NCBI GenBank assembly: GCA_030374805.1
Contig: JARGSG010000242.1
Coordinates: 1 to 26,470 of the forward strand
Source of the DNA: Gracilaria gracilis
Taxonomy: Eukaryota > Rhodophyta > Florideophyceae > Gracilariales > Gracilariaceae
Direction: 5' to 3'
Length of the DNA stretch: 26,470 nucleotides
Position numbers and translations under genes: made by a program. The notes under the pieces are model-generated. The model saw only the letters and a program-made list of their open reading frames with translations. It had not been told where the DNA came from and made no database searches. This document shows positions 1 through 11,196 of the stretch, in pieces (the stretch's first letter is position 1; each line of letters begins with the position of its first letter).

Positions 1-61
1 TTTTCTGGGTTCAGGAGGACAATCGACTGTAAGAATCCAACGAATTTCGCAAATATATCTG

Positions 62-1302
62 GTAATGAAGCTCAGTTTTCTTCCTTTGAGGCTAACGGTC
101 CATTACATGTTTCATTTTTCTTTGTCAAATTGTGTAGCCTTGGTTAGCACTGGAACTTATATTCCCTTTTTGTGGGAGGGATTGATATGGGGATCTTGTT
201 TTTCCGCTCCATGGTGTTCGGGATGGATTTCTTTTCGTTATGTTAGGGGGAATTTGTCGCGCATAGATCCTGAAAGGATCTTAAATGTTGTGGAATGATG
301 AACAGGACATGATGAAGAAGACTGGCAATGATCTATGTGGTATTTACCAGACGAGGAATTGAACTGCGCTATGAAGTTTTGGCCAGTGGCGTATCCATTT
401 AATGCCCGAAGCTTAGGAGGCTCATATTTATTCCCCATCAGATGACCTGTTTTCGTGAATTAATTAACACCACAAGGTCTCTCGCAGAGAAGGTGGGCAA
501 TTAATTATTTGTACGATAATCCTGATAACAAGTTGGAGAGCCATACATGATTGCAAACATGATTGCAAAAATCCTCGCAACTCTGATTGGAATATGCGAC
601 GTGGCTTTTATTGGGGTCAATTGAAATCACAAGAACGGTTGATAACCTTTTGGCCTTCAAGTTCGCTGTTTTACTACTTGGCTGCTCTTCTCAATATAAG
701 TAGAATGAAGGAAGAAATTTCACATGGGATGAGATGAAGTCGGCCTTTCATCTAAAGATGAATAAATAATTTCGTAAAGCAATGGTGAGACAAATGAGAC
801 AAATGAAACGCAAAGTATACAAGAACTTATGGATGAAACTTGATGAAGGCATCCGAGAAAAGCTATGAAAGTGAGAACGCTATAGATGCGACCGTGAGCC
901 AATTTTCATAAAACACTAGAGCCGGATACTAACAAATATGAAAGAATTGTAGGAAATTGTAATGTGATGGATTGGGCATTGGAGGATTTTAAAGTAAGAA
1001 AAGCAACAAAGTCTAAATATAAAATAGAAGTGGAAAGAATCGCACCGTTACGACTTCTTTTTCGATCGGAAAGAATCGCAGCATGAGCGGCCACTCAAAA
1101 TGAAAATGAAAATGCTGATTACAATTCACAGCCTGCTTCTTCTCAACCTGGAGATGGCAGCACAAGCAATTCAACGTTAGAGGATACTAAAAACGAAATA
1201 GGAAAGCTGCATACGTTGAACGAAACCATCAAGAAGAAGGCGTTGAACGAAACTATCAAGAAGAAAGCGGTGCCCATGGATACGAAGTTAAAAGAAAATT
1301 GA
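62..1302 (+). pseudogene. Degenerate plus-strand coding remnants, left flank of copy 1
   Basis: Several protein-like stretches lie in different plus-strand frames. They are an ATG-started 77-codon stretch at 65-298; 335-445 (starts MWYLPDEELNC, ends FPIR); about 907-1032 (contains VMDWALEDFKVRK); and 1087-1302, which is Asn/Glu-rich, then Ser-rich, then has a duplicated NETIKKKA element at 1227-1268 and looks like a coiled-coil tail. The frame changes between stretches cannot be bridged by one obvious intron. The same stretches occur in the second copy with different indels. I do not recognise a family. It could be one decayed gene, or a gene hidden by base-calling indels. The rest of 1-1795 shows nothing else I can support. 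Confidence 0.35.
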
Positions 1303-1516
1303 GGAGAAAAAGGCGGCATTACAAACATTTTAATAAAGCTACCGGCGTACCTGAGGTATTCAAGGGCCCTGAGAGTTGCCCTTTCCAATGAATGGATGTC
1401 CTCCACCTCCTTTTTCAGACCACCTTTGAAAAGTCCCAACTTTTCCGACTATTCATTGTATACCTGTCATGAAACATGTAACTGTTTAACCTCAAGGAAG
1501 CGATTCCAAACCTCGC

Positions 1517-1525
1517 TATATAAAG
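1517..1525 (+). promoter_or_regulatory. TATA-like box with A/C-rich leader
   Basis: TATATAAAG is followed about 30 bases later by a CA-rich stretch (AACAACACTCACCATCG) typical of a eukaryotic untranslated leader. The same arrangement is kept in the second copy at 12670. No convincing reading frame follows before the satellite array, so the promoter may belong to a non-coding transcript through the array or to a lost gene. Motif seen; function inferred. Confidence 0.3.
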
Positions 1526-1795
1526 AGATTTGAGTTCACTACTAATTCTTTCGATTCCCCAACGAGAACAACACTCACCATCGAAACAGAAACCCATCTG
1601 TAGATACCCTATTTCATGGTTATTCCATAGTCGTAGTGTTCCTCTTCCGCACAGAAAGCAATTTTCGATGCTAATTGCACCTCCTAACATTAAACTATTC
1701 TCACGGCCGTCATAGTGAAAAAATAGATAACCTCTTCACAAAAGAGAACCAAACGTCAAACTGAATATCGAAAATCCTTTATAACCAATAGCTAC

Positions 1796-4700
1796 TTTTC
1801 ACCAGACAAGTTTCCCAATCTTGCTGGTCAAGTCTGTTGAACCCTGGAGTAAAGCTATATCCACTGAACTTCAGAAATTCGAAACTCATAAACGCTTCCT
1901 TCCATAACATCCAATGCTTTACAAAACAGCCATTATTGCGAACATCTGTTCAAACTGTTGAAAACAGCCAGCATTGTGGAGATCCTTCAAACTGTTCGAG
2001 AATAGATGGCACCCGTTAGTAGTACATAATACACATGGTGAAGAATTGCTGATGTGTGTATCTATATGCCGTGAATTACTTTAGTAAACGTGGGATACGT
2101 GTGAAGTGCAAAAAGGTGTTTTACACGTGGCACTTCGACTCTCCTTTCACTGTAGCCGGTGTCCGTTTCATTAAAATGCACTTGTGGGCCACTTGTGCGC
2201 GATATAATTTCAGGTGCCACATGACGGAGCCATGTCCTAGGACATGGCGAAAACTTGGTTCATGTTCGTGCAAAGCGCGCGGGATGTTTCCAAAAAATTG
2301 GTATTTGTTTACAAAAACCCTTTTTGAAAATTCCGTGATGCTTTTCACCAGACAAGTTTCCCAATCTTGCTGGTCAAGTCTGTTGCACCCTGGAGTAAAG
2401 CTATATCCACTGAACTTCAGAAATTCGAAACTCATAAACGCTTCCTTCCATAACATCCAATGCTTTACAAAACAGCCATTATTGTGAACATCTGTTCAAA
2501 CTGTTGAAAACAGCCAGCATTGTGGAGATCCTTCAAACTGTTCGAGAATAGATGGCACCCGTTAGTAGTACATAATACACATGGTGAAGAATTGCTGATG
2601 TGTGTATCTATATGCCGTAAATTACTTTAGTAAACGTGGGATACGTGTGAAGTGCAAAAAGGTGTTTTACACGTGGCACTTCGACTCTCCTTTCACTGTA
2701 GCCGGTGTCCGTTTCATTAAAGTTGCATTTGTGGGCCACTTGTGCGCGATATAATTTCAGGTGCCACATGACGGAGCCATGTCCTAGGACATGGCGAAAA
2801 CTTGGTTCATGTTCGTGCAAAGCGCGCGGGATGTTTCCAAAAAATTGGTATTTATTTACAAAAACTTTTTTTGAGAATTCCGTGATGCTTTTCACCAGAC
2901 AAGTTTCCCAATCTTGCTGGTCAAGTCGGCTGAACCCTGGAGTAAAGCTATATCCACTGAACTTCAGAAATTCGAAACTCATAAACGCTTCCTTCCATAA
3001 CATCCAATGCTTTACAAAACAGTCATTATTGTGAACATCTGTTCAAACTGTTGAAAACATCCCGCATTGTGGAGATCCTTCAAACCGTTCGAGAATAGAT
3101 GGCACCCGTTAGTAGTACATAATACACATGGTGAAGAATTGCTGATGTGTGTATCTATATGCCGTAAATTACTTTAGTAAACGTGGGATACGTGTGAAGT
3201 GCAAAAAGGTGTTTTACACGTGGCACTTCGACTCTCCTTTCACTGTAGCCGGTGTCCGTTTCATTAAAGTTGCATTTGTGGGCCACTTGTGCGCGATATA
3301 ATTTCAGGTGCCACATGACGGAGCCATGTCCTAGGACATGGCGAAAACTTGGTTCATGTTCGTGCAAAGCGCGCGTGATGTTTTCAAAAAATTGGTATTT
3401 ATTTACAAAAACTTTTTCTGAAAATTCCGTTATGCAAGAACATGAACCACTTTTTCATGGTGTCCTAGGACATGAAGCATTCAAGTTATATTTTGGGACA
3501 AGAGCCCCTGGTCATACACCATGGACGAATGCGGACGCGGAGCAATGTGTTGAGGAGGCCATGTCCTAGGACATGGCGAAAACTTGGTTCATGTTCGTGC
3601 AAAGCGCGCGGAATGTTTCCAAAAAATTGGTATTTATTTACAAAAACTTTTTCTGAAAATTCCGTGATGCAAGAACATGAACCACTTTTTCATGGTGTCC
3701 TAGGACATGAAGCATTCAAGTTATATTTTGGGACAAGAGCCCCTGGTCATACACCATGGACGAATGCGGACGCGGAGCAATGTGTTGAGGAGGCCATGTC
3801 CTAGGACATGGCGAAAACTTGGTTCATGTTCGTGCAAAGCGCGCGGGATGTTTCCAAAAAATTGGTATTTATTTACAAAAACTTTTTTTGAGAATTCCGT
3901 GATGCTTTTCACCAGACAAGTTTCCCAATCTTGCTGGTCAAGTCGGCTGAACCCTGGAGTAAAGCTATATCCACTGAACTTCAGAAATTCGAAACTCATA
4001 AACGCTTCCTTCCATAACATCCAATGCTTTACAAAACAGCCATTATTGTGAACATCTGTTCAAACTGTTGAAAACATCCAGCATTGTGGAGATCCTTCAA
4101 ACCGTTCGAGAATAGATGGCACCCGTTAGTAGTACATAATACACATGGTGAAGAATTGCTGATGTGTGTATCTATATGCCGTAAATTACTTTAGTAAACG
4201 TGGGATACGTGTGAAGTGCAAAAAGGTGTTTTACACGTGGCACTTCGACTCTCCTTTCACTGTAGCCGGTGTCCGTTTCATTAAAGTTGCATTTGTGGGC
4301 CACTTGTGCGCGATATAATTTCAGGTGCCACATGACGGAGCCATGTCCTAGGACATGGCGAAAACTTGGTTCATGTTCGTGCAAAGCGCGCGGGATGTTT
4401 CCAAAAAATTGGTATTTATTTACAAAAACTTTTTCTGAAAATTCCGTGATGCAAGAACATGAACCACTTTTTCATGGTGTCCTAGGACATGAAGCATTCA
4501 AGTTATATTTTGGGACAAGAGCCCCTGGTCATACACCATGGACGAATGCGGACGCGGAGCAATGTGTTGAGGAGGCCATGTCCTAGGACATGGCGAAAAC
4601 TTGGTTCATGTTCGTGCAAAGCGCGCGGAATGTTTCCAAAAAATTGGTATTTATTTACAAAATCTTTTTCTGAAAATTCCGTGATGCAAGAACATGAACC

Positions 4701-6220
4701 ACTTTTTCATGGTGTCCTAGGACATGAAGCATTCAAGTTATATTTTGGGACAAGAGCCCCTGGTCATACACCATGGACGAATGCGGACGCGGAGCAATGT
4801 GTTGAGGAGGCCATGTCCTAGGACATGGCGAAAACTTGGTTCATGTTCCTGCAAAGCGCGCGGGATGTTTCCAAAAAATTGGTATTTATTTACAAAATCT
4901 TTTTCTGAAAATTCCGTGATGCAAGAACATGAACCACTTTTTCATGGTGTCCTAGGACATGAAGCATTCAAGTTATATTTTGGGACAAGAGCCCCTGGTC
5001 ATACACCATGGACGAATGCGGACGCGGAGCAATGTGTTGAGGGGGCCATGTCCTAGGACATGGCGAAAACTTGGTTCATGTTCGTGCAAAGCGCGCGGGA
5101 TGTTTTCAAAAAATTGGTATTTATTTACAAAAACTTTTTTTGAGAATTCCGTGATGCTTTTCACCAGACAAGTTTCCCAATCTTGCTGGTCAAGTCGGCT
5201 GAACCCTGGAGTAAAGCTATATCCACTGAACTTCAGAAATTCGAAACTCATAAACGCTTCCTTCCATAACAATCAATGCTTTACAAAACAGCCATTATTG
5301 TGAACATCTGTTCAAACTGTTGAAAACAGCCAGCATTGTGGAGATCCTTCAAACCGTTCGAGAATAAATGGCACCCGTTAGTAGTACATAATACACATGG
5401 TGAAGAATTGCTGATGTGTGTATCTATATGCCGTAAATTACTTTAGTAAACGTGGGATACGTGTGAAGTGCAAAAAGGTGTTTTACACGTGGTCTTTCGA
5501 CTCTCCTTTCACTGTGGCCGGTGTCCGTTTCATTAAAATTGCACTTGTGGGCCACTTGTGCGCGATATAATTTCAGGTGCCACATAACGGAGCCATGTCC
5601 TAGGACATGGCGAAAACTTGGTTCATGTTCGTGCAAAGCGCGCGGGATGTTTCCAAAAAATTGGTATTTATTTACAAAATCTTTTTCTGAAAATTCCGTG
5701 ATGCAAGAACATGAACCACTTTTTCATGGTGTCCTAGGACATGAAGCATTCAAGTTATATTTTGGGACAAGAGCCCCTGGTCATACACCATGGACGAATG
5801 CGGACGCGGAGCAATGTGTTGAGGAGGCCATGTCCTAGGACATGGCGAAAACTTGGTTCATGTTCGTGCAAAGCGCGCGGAATGTTTCCAAAAAATTGGT
5901 ATTTATTTACAAAAACTTTTTCTGAAAATTCCGTGATGCAAGAACATGAACCACTTTTTCATGGTGTCCTAGGACATGAAGCATTCAAGTTATATTTTGG
6001 GACAAGAGCCCCTGGTCATACACCATGGACGAATGCGGACGCGGAGCAATGTGTTGAGGAGGCCATGTCCTAGGACATGGCGAAAACTTGGTTCATGTTC
6101 GTGCAAAGCGCGCGGGATGTTTCCAAAAAAATTGGTATTATTTACAAAAACTAAAACTTTTTCTGAAAATTCCGTGATGCAAGAACATGAACCACTTTTT
6201 CATGGTGTCCTAGGACATGG
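1796..6220. repeat. Compound satellite array, copy 1 (547- and 235-base units)
   Basis: The array is built from a shared core of about 120 bases. The core starts with the 20-base perfect palindrome GCCATGTCCTAGGACATGGC and ends CCGTGATG. It is followed either by a ~427-base A tail (begins CTTTTCACCAGACAAG) or a ~115-base B tail (begins CAAGAACATGAACC). Palindromes start at 2229, 2776, 3323, 3558, 3793, 4340, 4575, 4810, 5045, 5592, 5827 and 6062. The spacings are 547, 547, 235, 235, 547, 235, 235, 235, 547, 235, 235. The array opens with an A tail lacking its core and closes with a truncated B tail. Open frames across it are by-products of the repetition. Units are nearly identical, which indicates recent amplification or homogenisation. 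Confidence 0.95.
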
Positions 6221-6922
6221 TTCCACCCCGTGTTGAAGTTGTACACTTCAAGACTCCGCCCAGAAGCCATCCTGATTTATTGTGCTTATTCCTGTATTCC
6301 TTAAAACCAAGATTTCTATTATGCACAAACGTGACATATTGGTCTTTGCAAGCGCCCCGTACTCACTTCATTGCGTAGGCTAAATCGTATAACACGCCTT
6401 GCCACTACCGAAACTACACCAAGGGTTCCATGCGCAACGGCGGCGAAAAGCAACACGACGACTTGAACACCTCAATTCGTGAAATCTGCTCTAAAAAGGA
6501 TTCCGCGCCAAATCTCTACCGTGTCGTTGTTGTTTCGATTGAAGTGCAGGGAGTGGAAGGGAAGGAGAAGGAGCGGTTCGCAGTGTGAGATATAAACAAT
6601 GTGGAAATAACTATGGTGTTGGCTACGCATGATGGTGCCTCGGAACGGGACTGTACTGGCGGGCAAAGAAAGATGTCATCTTCGCATCTTCTAGATGACA
6701 TCTTGTAGCGAATCTTAAAATAAAACTTGTGAAAAACGAAAAAAATCCTAATCCAAAACACACGAATGAAAAACATGTTCCAAGCAAGCCGTTGCGAAGG
6801 TACCTCAAAACCCATTTCGTGCTCTAGATCGGCACTTCCTCGTCCGATTCACTCGGAGAGCGACCGAGCGGCGGAGCACATTCGAATTTCTTCCCGTTGG
6901 AGAGTCTCATATCACACAGAAA
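6221..6922. promoter_or_regulatory. Spacer and probable 5' region of the Myb gene, copy 1
   Basis: About 700 bases lie between the end of the satellite and the Myb start codon and are conserved in copy 2 (15127-15836). I see no credible reading frame on either strand. The stretch holds the hairpin at 6670-6704 and presumably the promoter and leader of the downstream gene. No clear TATA or CCAAT box is evident close to the start codon; the A/T-rich stretch at 6710-6780 is the only candidate. Confidence 0.4.
6670..6704. other. 12-bp perfect hairpin
   Basis: AAGATGTCATCT (6670-6681) and AGATGACATCTT (6693-6704) are perfect inverted repeats around an 11-base loop, about 220 bases upstream of the Myb start codon. 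The copy-2 hairpin (15579-15613) is identical. It could be an operator for a dimeric regulator or an RNA hairpin in the leader. Structure seen; role unknown. Confidence 0.6.
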
Positions 6923-8599
6923 ATGTCTGGTAAGAACTGGATGTCCGAGGATGGACCAGCAATTGCGGGACGCAGCCTTAGAGGAAGCACATAGTGCCTC
7001 TGGGAAGCACTTGGAGCTCAATTTCAGGGAGACTTTGGCAAATAATCAACTTCTTCCTCGGGGATCGGAATCCGGGAGAGTGTTGGGAGAGATACAAGAA
7101 GATTAGTGAGGAACATACGAATTTTCCCCGGAAAAAGGCGAGGACCTCACCAAGATATCATCCCCTTGGGTCAATTTAGGGACGGAGGTGGAGATTCAGA
7201 GGAGATAACAGCCCAGTTTGAGGCCAGAGGACACCGTGGCTGCCAAGTCCGCAGTTCCAGTGAAATCTCTTGGGGCGGTTATTAATTTCTGCGGCAGTGA
7301 ACGTCACTTTCGCGAAAGCTTCCATGAAGAACATCGTGAGCGGAAAGAGTTTGTGAATCTTGAATATGGAGGTCGCTCGAAAGAAGATCTTGAACGGAAA
7401 GAGCTTGTGAATCGTGAAGGTGGAGGTCATTCGAAGAAACATCGTGAACGGAAAGAGCTTGCAAAACTTGAAAATTTAGGTCCTGCAACATGTGACCGAG
7501 GTTCTGAGCCTCAGCTGAAAGAGAATGTGGACTTCCCGCAAGTGGTCAGCTGTCTTCTCTCAGTAGCGGAATTGCCTGGCATTCGCAAAGTTCTTGATGT
7601 TGGAATGTCCGGGGAAGTTTATTGAAGAGTGCGTGAAGAAGTGCTACGGGATAAAACAAGCTGGAATTCTTCGAGAGCATCTCTCAGCTAAAGTACAATG
7701 CATGGAAGCGAAAGGCCTAGTTTTCACGCTTAGGAACGACATGCAATTGAATGAAATCTCTGAGAAACAACTCTATTCTCTACTAGATAGGAGCACATAC
7801 ATCTTCATTACTGGAAGTAACAGTGCTTTGACAACAAGACTGTTTTAGAGCTGTTATCTCTCTGGTGAAATCCACCGTTCTTAGTGGCTCAGGTGAAGTT
7901 CATGTGCTGAAAAAGCTGGGTTCGAATTGCAAATCTCGTTTTGTGAAATGGAAGCCTTTCTTGAATGAAGACATCTTCAGGAGCGAAATGAAGTCATTGA
8001 AAGAGTATATGATCGAAAGGTACAATGGGGCCAGAGGGTTGTCTATTGACCAGTTAGGTGTTTCATCCCTGTTAACCTCCGTCCAACATATCATTGACAG
8101 GGAGGAGGAGAAACTTGATGAAGTTTTCACCAATATAATTTGCCTCGGTCAAGAAACGGAGAAGAATTTGGCCAGCAACCTTGATAAAAGTGAAAGGCAA
8201 TGAGGGCTGATGAGATATTGAAGATTCATTCTGTTTTCTGACGATGATTCAGATGATGGTGTTGCTCAGAAGAGATCAAGGACCAGTAAGGAAAAAAAGA
8301 GATCTCTTGGGTGGAACCAAAAGTTTTCAACTACGGGCGAGGCCTCTGAACTGCAACTGAGGACTGGTTCATTCTCACCCAGGGAAGACAAATTACTACG
8401 CCAAGGTATTGAACAGTATGGAGTCGGGAGCTGGAGTCGTATGCAGAAGGAGTTGTTTATTCCAAATGGATTTGTACGACTTCAAACCAGTCTAAAGGAT
8501 AGAGCCCGAATGCTAGGATACGTGAGCATCAGAAAGAGGAGGACGAAAAGGAAGGCAGTTTCTCCTCCCCTACTGGAGTTTGACGATAGTAGTTCCTGA
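6923..8599 (+). pseudogene. SANT/Myb + TRF-like Myb protein, copy 1 (frame-broken)
   Basis: This is the same gene as 15837-17505 but with about ten single-base frame breaks. Examples relative to copy 2 are an extra T in GAGGATGGACC near 6953, an extra G near 7063, an extra C near 7150, an extra G near 7612, an extra T near 7845, and extra A and G near 8188-8207. Substitutions are few. The C-terminal part is informative: the A run at 8292-8298 has seven A here and eight in copy 2. With seven, the frame passes smoothly into the C-terminal Myb-like domain (SFSPREDKLLRQGIEQYG...). The pattern of insertions without substitutions looks more like base-calling error than gene decay, though decay cannot be excluded. 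Confidence 0.8.
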
Positions 8600-8624
8600 G
8601 TGGCCCTCTCCACTTGAGGAAAGA

Positions 8625-8777
8625 ATGAAAAAGAAGTTCACGATTCAAATACATATACCTGAAAGCATTTTCAATGGTTTAGATCGGTGTGATAATGCGA
8701 GCGCGCTAGAGAACACGCCAGATTCAGCAGCTGAAGCCAGACGCTTTCAGGAAGCTTTAGTATTCTTGGATAGGTGA
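8625..8777 (+). other. Short ORF or candidate 5' exon of the orphan gene, copy 1
   Basis: This is the equivalent of 17531-17683 in copy 2: a ~50-codon frame starting MKKKFTIQIHIPESI just after the Myb gene stop. It is identical in the two copies and bounded by a possible 5' splice site (AG|GTGATT). See the copy-2 entry for the intron argument. Confidence 0.3.
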
Positions 8778-8909
8778 TTATTTTGTTTTCTTACGGTACT
8801 TTTTGTAAAAAATCGTAATCGTGCACAAACGCAGGCCGTCTAGTCGTTCATTCTCTCATACTCTCCTGGATCTCTGCAACCGAAAAACCGATCCCTCCTT
8901 TTAGTTTCT

Positions 8910-10091
8910 TTGTTCCGAGGCATCCGAATCATTATGATGTCCCATATACATTCTTCAACGAAGGAGAGAATGCCCATTCTCCTTTCGTTGTACAACGATC
9001 CTTCGTGTATCAAGAATGAAAGTCTGCCACCTGACAACCTGGTTACCACAGTTTCTGTTGGATGTCGCGAATGGAAACGTATGTCCGCAATTTCTATTGG
9101 TTTCCCCCGATCAACGTTACCACAGGCTTGGGTTTCTTGTGAAACGTGAAGGCAAAGTATGCTTCCAGTTTAACCGATCTCGTGTTTCTAGAACAATCAG
9201 CCACTACGAATATTCTAGTGAAAACAAACGACTTCTGGACTACTACTCTTCACGAAATGACAAAGTTCTTACGTTCTTGAAAGGAGAGCTGAAATTTATG
9301 CCAAGGACCAAGGGTTTGCCACTATGAACAATGGATCGGAGGCATAGTTTTACAGCGCGCTCTTGAAACACAGCTCATCTTTGCATCGCTCTCGTGTAAC
9401 ACCAAATTACTGGAAGCATGTAGGTGGGCGCAGAAAAACTCTTTAACATCGCAACGAGGATTCGCTGGGGCTCCTAGTTTCGACCCATGCTACTTGGCTT
9501 GGGTTACCGGCCCCAAAGCCCGAATCTATAATTTCCTGGTTGGATTATCTATCTCTACCACATTCTGTTGACGAAAGTACTCAACTAGAACGGATCTTCA
9601 CATATCAAGGCAGTGGTACGTACTGCTGGCGCCCGATTTCGTTTCTGAGCATGTCGAAAGGGACGAAGAAAAGCCTTGGTTATGGTGAAGGAGAAGACAC
9701 TTGTGTAAGCGTTCTAATTAACTCTAGGAGATATGAAGGCTGGTTACGCTCAGAACCGAAGCAAGTAGTCTCTACGAAACCTAGGTCTCTTGTTGCCTCG
9801 AAGGTAAGGGCGAAGCTTTTTGTCAAGTTCCGTTTCGGCGAGCAGTCTCTAAAAGGATGGGGCACAAGTTATTGCTTCTGTGAAATGGATATGGAAAACA
9901 CTCTGTGCCTTTTCCTCCTTCCAAACTCTTTGAAGCAACACCTCGCTCAACACAACTATGCTCTACATAATGGTTTGGAGAGAAAATCAATGGTCTCTCA
10001 CGACTGGATAGGCAGGCTAAATGAAGATATTGAAGAATCTTTAACCAATATCTGTGATATAAGAAAGATATATGGTGTCCTGCGAAGCTGA
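8910..10091 (+). pseudogene. Orphan protein gene, copy 1 (frame-broken)
   Basis: This is collinear with the 419-codon frame at 17816-19075 but is broken by an extra A near 9035 (CTGACAACC), an extra G near 9314, an extra T near 9507 and a missing C near 10079 (GTGTCCTGCG versus GTGTCCCTGCG). The last indel changes the C-terminus after KIYGV. Substitutions relative to copy 2 are very few, for instance CATCGC versus CTTCGC near 9450. No domain was recognised; see the copy-2 entry for the description. Confidence 0.75.
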
Positions 10092-10126
10092 TTTTGCAAA
10101 AAAAAGCTTCATCTATTCTTCTGATC

Positions 10127-11013
10127 TTATTCAATGACTTCTGCCCTCGAAGCCACTGCAAAAGTAAGTAGACGGGGAACGGAGAAAACAGAATTGTTCT
10201 TCTGAAATGCAGTCCGCAGCGTCATTCCTTTGGGTTTCCCACCATCATTTGTGCCGTCGTAAAAGTAGATTCTGTCTTTGCCGTTAGTGGCCTTGAACAG
10301 AACGCCTGAAATAAAGTGAGTTTCGGAAGATTTAAGTTCGTATCCTAAGAATGCCAGAATTTTCAACTCATATCCATTGGAAGAAAATGTACGGGTTTCA
10401 CCAAGAAGCTCTTTAAGTACTTGAACATTTGGGTTTGAAACTTTTTCATCTAGGTGAAATACAAGGCATCCTTCAACCACACGGCCGTTCTTGAGAATAA
10501 CGAGGTCGTGAAGAAATTCAGCAAAAGTAGATGAAGTCTTGCGATCCCTCAAGCAATCTTTCAAGCAATCATCAGATATCATTATCCTCCTGAACTCCAA
10601 TTGAGATAGTAAGCTACAGTGTCCCTTTGCGCCGAGCAGTCTTGGGAGGATATACCAAACTACTTCGTTTATGTTCAAGAAGGGATTTTTCTTACATGGG
10701 TCCCAAAAACGAGGAAGGGGCTTTCCTCTTGGCCTGTAAAAGCTCGAAAGATCTTGGATTAGAACTCGCAAGTAGTTCGAGATTCGCTGATGAAAACGTT
10801 CACGGTAGTGATTCACTCCAATTGAGAATAAACTTTGCATTATGACGCACACCACTATAGCTCCTGGAGCTTTGAAGGCGTACGATATCCCATTATCGGT
10901 CTTCCCGAAAAGTTCCTTCTTAAAAAGCATCCAATAGAGGTGTGGGAAGATGAACAGAAGTGAATCTAAGGCACACGAATTATCGAAATACAAACACCCA
11001 CGCTTGTCCTTGA
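10127..11013 (-). pseudogene. USP-like cysteine peptidase, copy 1, 5'-truncated
   Basis: The catalytic part of the peptidase described at 19031-20779 is present and in frame over ~290 codons. It includes the Cys box (FDNSCALDSLL), the His box (ETHFISGVLF) and the Asp box (IYFYDG). The N-terminal ~290 codons are missing because homology with copy 2 ends at 11013, just upstream of the catalytic Cys. Reading upstream from there enters the TTAGGG-containing junction and reaches a stop within about 25 bases, with no ATG start. It is therefore probably a fragment, although its catalytic domain is undamaged. Confidence 0.75.
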
Positions 11014-11135
11014 TTAGGGGTTTGATTAGGGTTTAGTTAAGCCCACTACGGGGGTTTTCGTTAAGGGGGGGGAATTTGATGTTAGGGCCCTAGTTGGCCA
11101 AGTTAGGGCTCTAGGGGGCCCATGTATGGGTCTCA
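11014..11135. other. Junction insert with telomere-like TTAGGG words
   Basis: The ~120 bases between the two copies match neither. TTAGGG occurs at 11014, 11026, 11082 and 11103, with further G-rich runs (GGGGG near 11050, eight G near 11065) and TTTGATTAGGGTTT at 11021-11034. The pattern recalls degenerate telomeric DNA of the TTAGGG/TTTAGGG kind but is not a clean tandem array. It could be an interstitial telomeric patch at a healed break, a subtelomere joined to another copy, or a noisy read of a telomere end. Words seen; origin inferred. Confidence 0.5.
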
Positions 11136-11196
11136 TTTCTGGGTTCAGGAGGACAATCGACTGTAAGAATCGAACGAATTTCGCAAATATATCTGG

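Larger units (their letters stand above)
2..11013. repeat. Tandem duplication, copy 1 of ~9-11 kb unit
   Basis: This segment is repeated in direct orientation at 11136-19917. The two copies run in the same order: left flank, satellite array, spacer, Myb gene, orphan gene, peptidase gene. The offset is 11134 at the left end and 8904 at the right end. The difference is explained by a longer satellite array in copy 1, which has two more 547-base units and five more full 235-base units. Apart from that, the copies differ mostly by single-base insertions or deletions and only rarely by substitutions. Homology stops abruptly after TCCTTGA at 11013, inside the minus-strand peptidase gene. Seen directly in the sequence. 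Whether the duplication is real or an assembly product is discussed in the findings. Confidence 0.93.

Noticed and set aside
1415..1690. 91-codon minus-strand ORF (and 12511-12834 in copy 2)
   Set aside because: It is antisense to the TATA box and leader, its ends differ between copies, and it has no recognisable domain. Most likely a chance frame.
1796..6220. CRISPR array
   Set aside because: The palindrome recurs at 235 or 547 bases, not at spacer-like distances. The intervening sequence is itself repeated, not unique, and the context is eukaryotic.
2056..6236. Many open frames of 70-143 codons across the satellite arrays on both strands
   Set aside because: They repeat with the 547- and 235-base units. 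Neither length is a multiple of three, so the frame changes from unit to unit, and they lack protein-like composition. They are by-products of the repeat.
11014..11135. A true telomere
   Set aside because: Only four separated TTAGGG words are present and there is no tandem run. The sequence continues into a second copy of the locus. Reported only as telomere-like.
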